Part shown: in pieces, positions 50,261-53,339 of the stretch
Numbering within the stretch: position 1 is the stretch's first letter
Layout of the letters: each line of letters begins with the position of its first letter
Assembly (NCBI GenBank): GCA_036378675.1
Contig: DASUWA010000026.1
Location: forward strand, 1-53,339
DNA: 53,339 nt
Direction of reading: 5' to 3'
DNA from: Acidimicrobiales bacterium
Lineage (GTDB): Bacteria; Actinomycetota; Acidimicrobiia; Acidimicrobiales; Palsa-688
The notes under the pieces: generated by a model
Seen by the model: the letters and a program-made list of their open reading frames with translations, nothing else
What the model was told of the DNA's origin: nothing
Databases searched by the model: none
Position numbers and translations under genes: made by a program

Positions 50261-50836
50261 GTGGGAACCGTCCTTCACACTGACCGACTGATTCTGCGAC
50301 CTCTGCGGCAAACCGATCTGGCGGCCCTGAAGTTGCTGCACGCCGAGCCTTCGTTCTGGTGGTTCCCGCTGGGACGGGGTCAGAACGAGGATGAAACGGA
50401 AGCTTTCCTCGGTCGCGTTTTCGAGAACTACGAGTCGGGCGACCTCGGGTTGGAGGCCGTCGTTGTTCGCGATACCGGCGACCTAGCCGGATGGGCGGGA
50501 TTATCCGTGCCTGCCTTCTTGCCGGACATCCTTCCTGCCGTGGAGGTCGGCTGGCGACTTGGATCTGCCTGGCGGGGTCGGGGTTATGCCACAGAGGCTG
50601 GCGCCGCCTGGGTGCGCCAGGGCTTTGAGAACCTCGGGTTGGAGCGAATCGTGAGCATTTACGAAGTGGAGAACAGATCCTCTGGCCGAGTCATCGAAAA
50701 GTTGGGCTTCGAGCTAGATCGGATCGCGACGATTCCTACCAGTCAGGTCGAAGTGCATGTCACAGCCCTCAGCCTGCAACGCTGGACGCACCTACGTAGC
50801 GAACGCACCTGGCCCCTGCCACCGTCCGAAACCTAA
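50261..50836 (+). CDS. GNAT acetyltransferase (RimJ/RimL type)
   Basis: A 191-residue N-acetyltransferase. It begins LHTDRLILRPLRQTDLAAL, has VGWRLGSAWRGRGYATEAGAA with the acetyl-CoA loop (RGRGYA), and VENRSSGRVIEKLGFEL with the C-terminal Asn/Ser segment. RimJ/RimL-like enzymes acetylate N-terminal amines of proteins or small molecules; the substrate here is unknown. Start GTG 50261. Confidence 0.87.
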   Translation: MGTVLHTDRLILRPLRQTDLAALKLLHAEPSFWWFPLGRGQNEDETEAFLGRVFENYESGDLGLEAVVVRDTGDLAGWAGLSVPAFLPDILPAVEVGWRLGSAWRGRGYATEAGAAWVRQGFENLGLERIVSIYEVENRSSGRVIEKLGFELDRIATIPTSQVEVHVTALSLQRWTHLRSERTWPLPPSET

Positions 50837-50969
50837 CGTCGAATCGGGCGTGGTCGGGCATTCCCCTCTAGCTACAGTCCGCTCATGACCGTGCACATTA
50901 TGGACGTGCCCTCGGGGAATCCTGGCGCCTCCGAGACGGATGATCAGGCGACGGTGACAAGATGTCGTA

Positions 50970-51368
50970 ATGGGCAGGAGGTGCGCCGTCGCCGCACTTG
51001 GAGCATTGGGAACATTCCTGGCAGCGGGATGCGCCTCGTCTGCAACGTCGCATAACTCCGCCCGCGGGAACCTCGCCGGAGTGCTCGAGTTGTCCTCGGC
51101 GGTACCGGAAGGGTCCCCTCGCCCTGTGCCGGGGACGATCACGATGACGGCGGCTGACGGTACGACGCTGACTACAGCGGCGGGATCAGACGGGAGGTTC
51201 TTGGCGCGGATTGCCGCTGGGGCCTACAGCGTCACCGCACATAGCCCAATGTTCATCATCAACGGCGCCGACGGCATCTGCAGCGCCGAGTCAGACACTG
51301 GTCCGACTCCGGTCACGGTGACGGCCGGGAGAACCGTTTCTGTCACCGTCGTGTGCCCGACGAAGTAA
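50970..51368 (+). CDS. Small lipoprotein, carboxypeptidase-regulatory-like fold
   Basis: A 132-residue lipoprotein. The signal peptide ends in FLAAGC. The mature part has VPGTITMTAADGTTLTTA, then AGSDGRFLARIAAGAYSVTA, and a final GRTVSVTVVC strand. This is the pattern of a beta-sandwich related to carboxypeptidase regulatory-like domains. Two Cys (GICSAES and VVCPTK) may pair. Function unknown. Start ATG 50970. Confidence 0.65.
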   Translation: MGRRCAVAALGALGTFLAAGCASSATSHNSARGNLAGVLELSSAVPEGSPRPVPGTITMTAADGTTLTTAAGSDGRFLARIAAGAYSVTAHSPMFIINGADGICSAESDTGPTPVTVTAGRTVSVTVVCPTK

Positions 51369-51455
51369 CCGAACGCCGATTCGGCATCTGTCAAGTGGTG
51401 TTGGCGCTTCAAGGGCACAGAGCGCCATATGGAATCAATCGGCGTCGGTTGATCG

Positions 51456-51824
51456 TCAGTGTCGGCGGCTGCGCAGGAGTTCGACCATTTGGTGTTCGAC
51501 GTCGAGTCCGGCGGCCACTTTTACCAGTAGCGACGCGAAGTCGAGATCATCGGGTGGGAGCACGGTGGCACCGTCCTGGCCATTGCGGTCGAGGGTCCAC
51601 TTGGCCAGCAAGAAGGCCGTCCTCTTATTGGCTTCGCCGAACGCTTGCGCCCGCGCGACCCGATAGGCGACCACCGCCGCGGCCGTGATCGGGTCGTCGA
51701 CGTCATCGATGGCATCGAGCGCTCGTCGCAGCCGGTCGAGGTCGTCGGGCTCGTCAAACCATTCATCGTCCTGCCGGGCCAGACGATTGATCGCGATAGC
51801 CAACTCCAGGCTCGGTCGTATCAA
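51456..51824 (-). CDS. Fic/Doc-like protein with altered core motif
   Basis: A 122-residue protein of the Doc size class and helical pattern. The Fic core motif HPFxDGNKRTA is recognisable as AQAFGEANKRTAFL, but the catalytic His is Gln and the first Gly of the anion loop is Ala; Asn, Lys, Arg and Thr are kept. Fic domains transfer AMP, phosphate or other groups using that His, so this one is either inactive or chemically different. The TTG at 51824 overlaps the stop of a 41-codon gene (TTGA), a typical antitoxin-toxin coupling. Confidence 0.7.
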   Translation of the reverse strand: MIRPSLELAIAINRLARQDDEWFDEPDDLDRLRRALDAIDDVDDPITAAAVVAYRVARAQAFGEANKRTAFLLAKWTLDRNGQDGATVLPPDDLDFASLLVKVAAGLDVEHQMVELLRSRRH

Positions 51825-51946
51825 TGGTCGTGGAGGTAGGCGAGCAGTTCCCGGTAATTGGCTAACTGCTCTACGAGCCAGGCGCGCTCCTCTGAGGGCA
51901 GGTCGGCGAGAACCTTCTCAGCTCCAGTCCGCTCGGCGTGGCTCAC
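51821..51946 (-). CDS. 41-residue putative antitoxin partner of the Fic-like protein
   Basis: A short minus-strand gene from GTG 51946, reading MSHAERTGAEKVLADLPSEE, followed by a helix ending ELLAYLHDH. An in-frame stop (TGA) lies directly before the GTG, so this is its full extent. Its stop overlaps the Fic-like TTG by three bases. It is mostly helical and lacks a DNA-binding motif. I do not see the (S/T)xxxE(G/N) inhibitory motif of class I Fic antitoxins. Confidence 0.6.
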   Translation of the reverse strand: MSHAERTGAEKVLADLPSEERAWLVEQLANYRELLAYLHDH

Positions 51947-52196
51947 AGCTCAAGACTACCGGGTCCGTGCGCTGGCCGCCCTAACGGAACATTCTGGACG
52001 CCAGATTGGTCAGCTCGCCGGATCGATGACATTTCCGAGGTCCCCAGTTGGACGCTGATGAGGTCTGATGCTGCGTAGAAGGTGGGACGGTGGGATACAG
52101 ATCTTTATGGCGTGGGTGGTGCCTCGTGTCGGTGTAGACAATGAGTCGATGGAGGAACGACCGACGAGTTGCCGGCGGACGAGCCAGCGGGCGGCG
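51947..52196. other. Intergenic stretch before the APH-fold gene
   Basis: This 250-base region separates the divergent Fic pair and the phosphotransferase gene. An open frame continues upstream of the chosen phosphotransferase start to 52068 but shows no similarity. I see no RNA gene or clear operator. Confidence 0.4.
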
Positions 52197-53078
52197 ATGA
52201 GCGCGATGCCACCGGACCTGACCCTGGCATGGCTGCTCGGTGCACTCGATGTAGCTGAAGTGGTCAACATCGAGCCAATGCGGGGGAGTTCGACCTCGGA
52301 GTTGCATCGAGTAACTGTCCGCTCAGCCGGAGACGCCCAGATGCGAGTGGTCGTACGCCGGTACGTCTTGGCGGACGTTCTCGCGGAGAGTCTGGATATT
52401 GTCTCTCACGAGGTCAAGGCTTTGCGTCTGGCCGCTTCGGCAGCTGTTCCGACTCCGACGGTTCTCGCCGCAGACGCTCCTGGGGAACAGGCTGACGTTC
52501 CAACGGTGATCATGTCTTGGCTTGAAGGACGTCCCCGCTGGGAGTCCAAGGACCGCCGGCGGTTCCTGATCGACCTAGTCGACGCCATGATCGCAGTGTC
52601 AGCCGTCAAGGTCCCGTCCGACGTCTCGGTACGGCCGATCAGCGGGTACACCCAAAACAGCTACGACCCGCCCAGGTGGGCGACACGGCCAGTGGTCTGG
52701 CGGCGTGCTGTGGAGATCTTCCATGGACCGACCCCGATCACAGACTTGTGCTTCGTACACCGCGACTTCCATCCGGGAAATGTTCTTTGGAACAGGTCGC
52801 AACTCACTGGCTTGGTCGACTGGCAATCGGCCTGCATTGGACCATCATCGATCGAACCCGGCCACTGCCGGCTCAACATGCTTTACTACGACCCCGACAT
52901 GGCTGAGGAGCTACGGACTATTTGGGAACAACGCGCGCAGCGGATCTACGACCCCTGGGCTGATGTCATAGCCATCGTCGGAATGCTCGACCCAATGCGA
53001 AAACCCAAGAACCCGTCCAAGTCCAGAATGGCCATCGAAGATACCCTTGCCCGCGCGGTGGCAGACCTCTCCGGATGA
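52197..53078 (+). CDS. Aminoglycoside phosphotransferase (APH) fold kinase
   Basis: A 293-residue kinase-like protein. The catalytic loop is FVHRDFHPGNVLW (HxDxxxxN) and the metal-binding Asp is in LTGLVDWQSACIGP. An upstream VVVRRYV strand and the VSHEVKALRLAASAAVPTPTVLA segment complete the small lobe. The APH family phosphorylates antibiotics, choline, homoserine or other small alcohols; substrate unknown. ATG 52197 is chosen just before the domain; ATG 52206 is also possible. A hairpin with a T-run lies 124 bases after the stop. Confidence 0.82.
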   Translation: MSAMPPDLTLAWLLGALDVAEVVNIEPMRGSSTSELHRVTVRSAGDAQMRVVVRRYVLADVLAESLDIVSHEVKALRLAASAAVPTPTVLAADAPGEQADVPTVIMSWLEGRPRWESKDRRRFLIDLVDAMIAVSAVKVPSDVSVRPISGYTQNSYDPPRWATRPVVWRRAVEIFHGPTPITDLCFVHRDFHPGNVLWNRSQLTGLVDWQSACIGPSSIEPGHCRLNMLYYDPDMAEELRTIWEQRAQRIYDPWADVIAIVGMLDPMRKPKNPSKSRMAIEDTLARAVADLSG

Positions 53079-53201
53079 TCGAACACCCCTTGAATATTCT
53101 TTACCGCTGCTTCCGCACCTGGCCAAACGCCGACAGGCCCAGGCCAAATCACGGACGGCTCTAGGACCGACAGTTCCGCTTCCTCGGGGCGCGGGATGGA
53201 C

Positions 53202-53226
53202 GCCTCTTTGCGTCAAGAGGCTTTTC
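53202..53226 (+). terminator. Rho-independent terminator
   Basis: GCCTCTT and AAGAGGC form a seven-pair stem with a six-base loop, followed by TTTTC. It lies on the plus strand downstream of the phosphotransferase gene. Confidence 0.65.
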
Positions 53227-53339
53227 TGGCTCGGTTCTTCTGGTTGGTTGAGGTCTGGGCGCGCCTGGTGGTCTGTTGGGGTCGTAGGCTCTTGGCGGGT
53301 CCGGGAGTGGCTTGTCCGAAGAGCTGGTGTTCGGGGTGA
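53213..53339 (-). CDS. Possible C-terminal end of a minus-strand gene (edge)
   Basis: A minus-strand frame enters from the right edge and stops at 53213, encoding a 41-residue basic, Gln/Thr/Pro-rich tail (QLFGQATPGPAKSLRPQ ... NQKNRARKAS). The stop falls within the terminator hairpin. Low complexity and short length leave this unproven. Confidence 0.3.
   Translation of the reverse strand, partial: HPEHQLFGQATPGPAKSLRPQQTTRRAQTSTNQKNRARKAS

Noticed and set aside
52068-52196. N-terminal extension of the APH-fold kinase
   Set aside because: The extra 43 residues have no family similarity, and an ATG lies right before the domain.

Overview
The window comes from a high-GC actinobacterium, most likely of the class Acidimicrobiia (inference). 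Pointers are an HspR regulator with a HAIR operator at dnaK, a BldC-type regulator next to purM, three-subunit FGAM synthase (PurL/PurQ/PurS), frequent GTG and TTG starts, and secreted proteins built from a 42-residue Gly-Tyr-Trp...Asp-Gly-Gly...Phe-Gly-Asp-Ala repeat. I see no rRNA, tRNA, CRISPR array or insertion sequence.

1-9.5 kb, cell envelope: a left-truncated secreted protein with Ig-like domains and the 42-residue repeat; an MFS transporter; an ECF sigma factor overlapping its zinc-type anti-sigma factor; a SIMPL lipoprotein; an N-acetylmuramoyl-L-alanine amidase carrying the same 42-residue repeat; a HemD-like protein; and a class III cyclase. 9.5-17.8 kb, metabolism and metal control: acyl-CoA dehydrogenase, cystathionine beta-synthase and cystathionine gamma-synthase/lyase (transsulfuration pair), SerA, a DUF4232 lipoprotein, a Fur-family regulator divergent from a NiCoT nickel permease with a Nur-box-like operator between them, and a stand-alone cyclic-nucleotide-binding protein.

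17.9-30.1 kb, minus strand: argJ, bldC, then the purine genes purM, purF, purL, (an opposite-strand basic protein), purQ, purS, purC, purE, purD, purA. Together these cover most steps from PRPP to IMP plus the first AMP-branch step. 30.2-37.0 kb, minus strand: the heat-shock genes dnaK-grpE-dnaJ-hspR-clpB, headed by a HAIR site shared with the divergent gpmA. 37.1-43.0 kb, nitrogen control: glnD, a two-TM protein, a PII protein and amt, with a GlnR-like site in front of amt and a second stand-alone cyclic-nucleotide-binding protein divergent from amt.

43.0-53.3 kb, accessory region: short, mostly monocistronic genes with many orientation changes. They include RidA, a MazEF-type toxin-antitoxin pair, an orphan ribbon-helix-helix protein, VOC, DUF952, DUF6157, a CoaD-like protein, DUF4232 and DUF6636 lipoproteins, a broken-looking excisionase-type HTH frame, a GNAT acetyltransferase, a small lipoprotein, a Fic/Doc-like protein whose core histidine is replaced by Gln with a 41-residue upstream partner, and an aminoglycoside-phosphotransferase-fold kinase. 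The most interesting leads are the altered Fic module, the Nur-type nickel switch, and a possible cAMP circuit (one cyclase and two effector-less cAMP-binding proteins, one beside a nickel permease and one beside an ammonium transporter).
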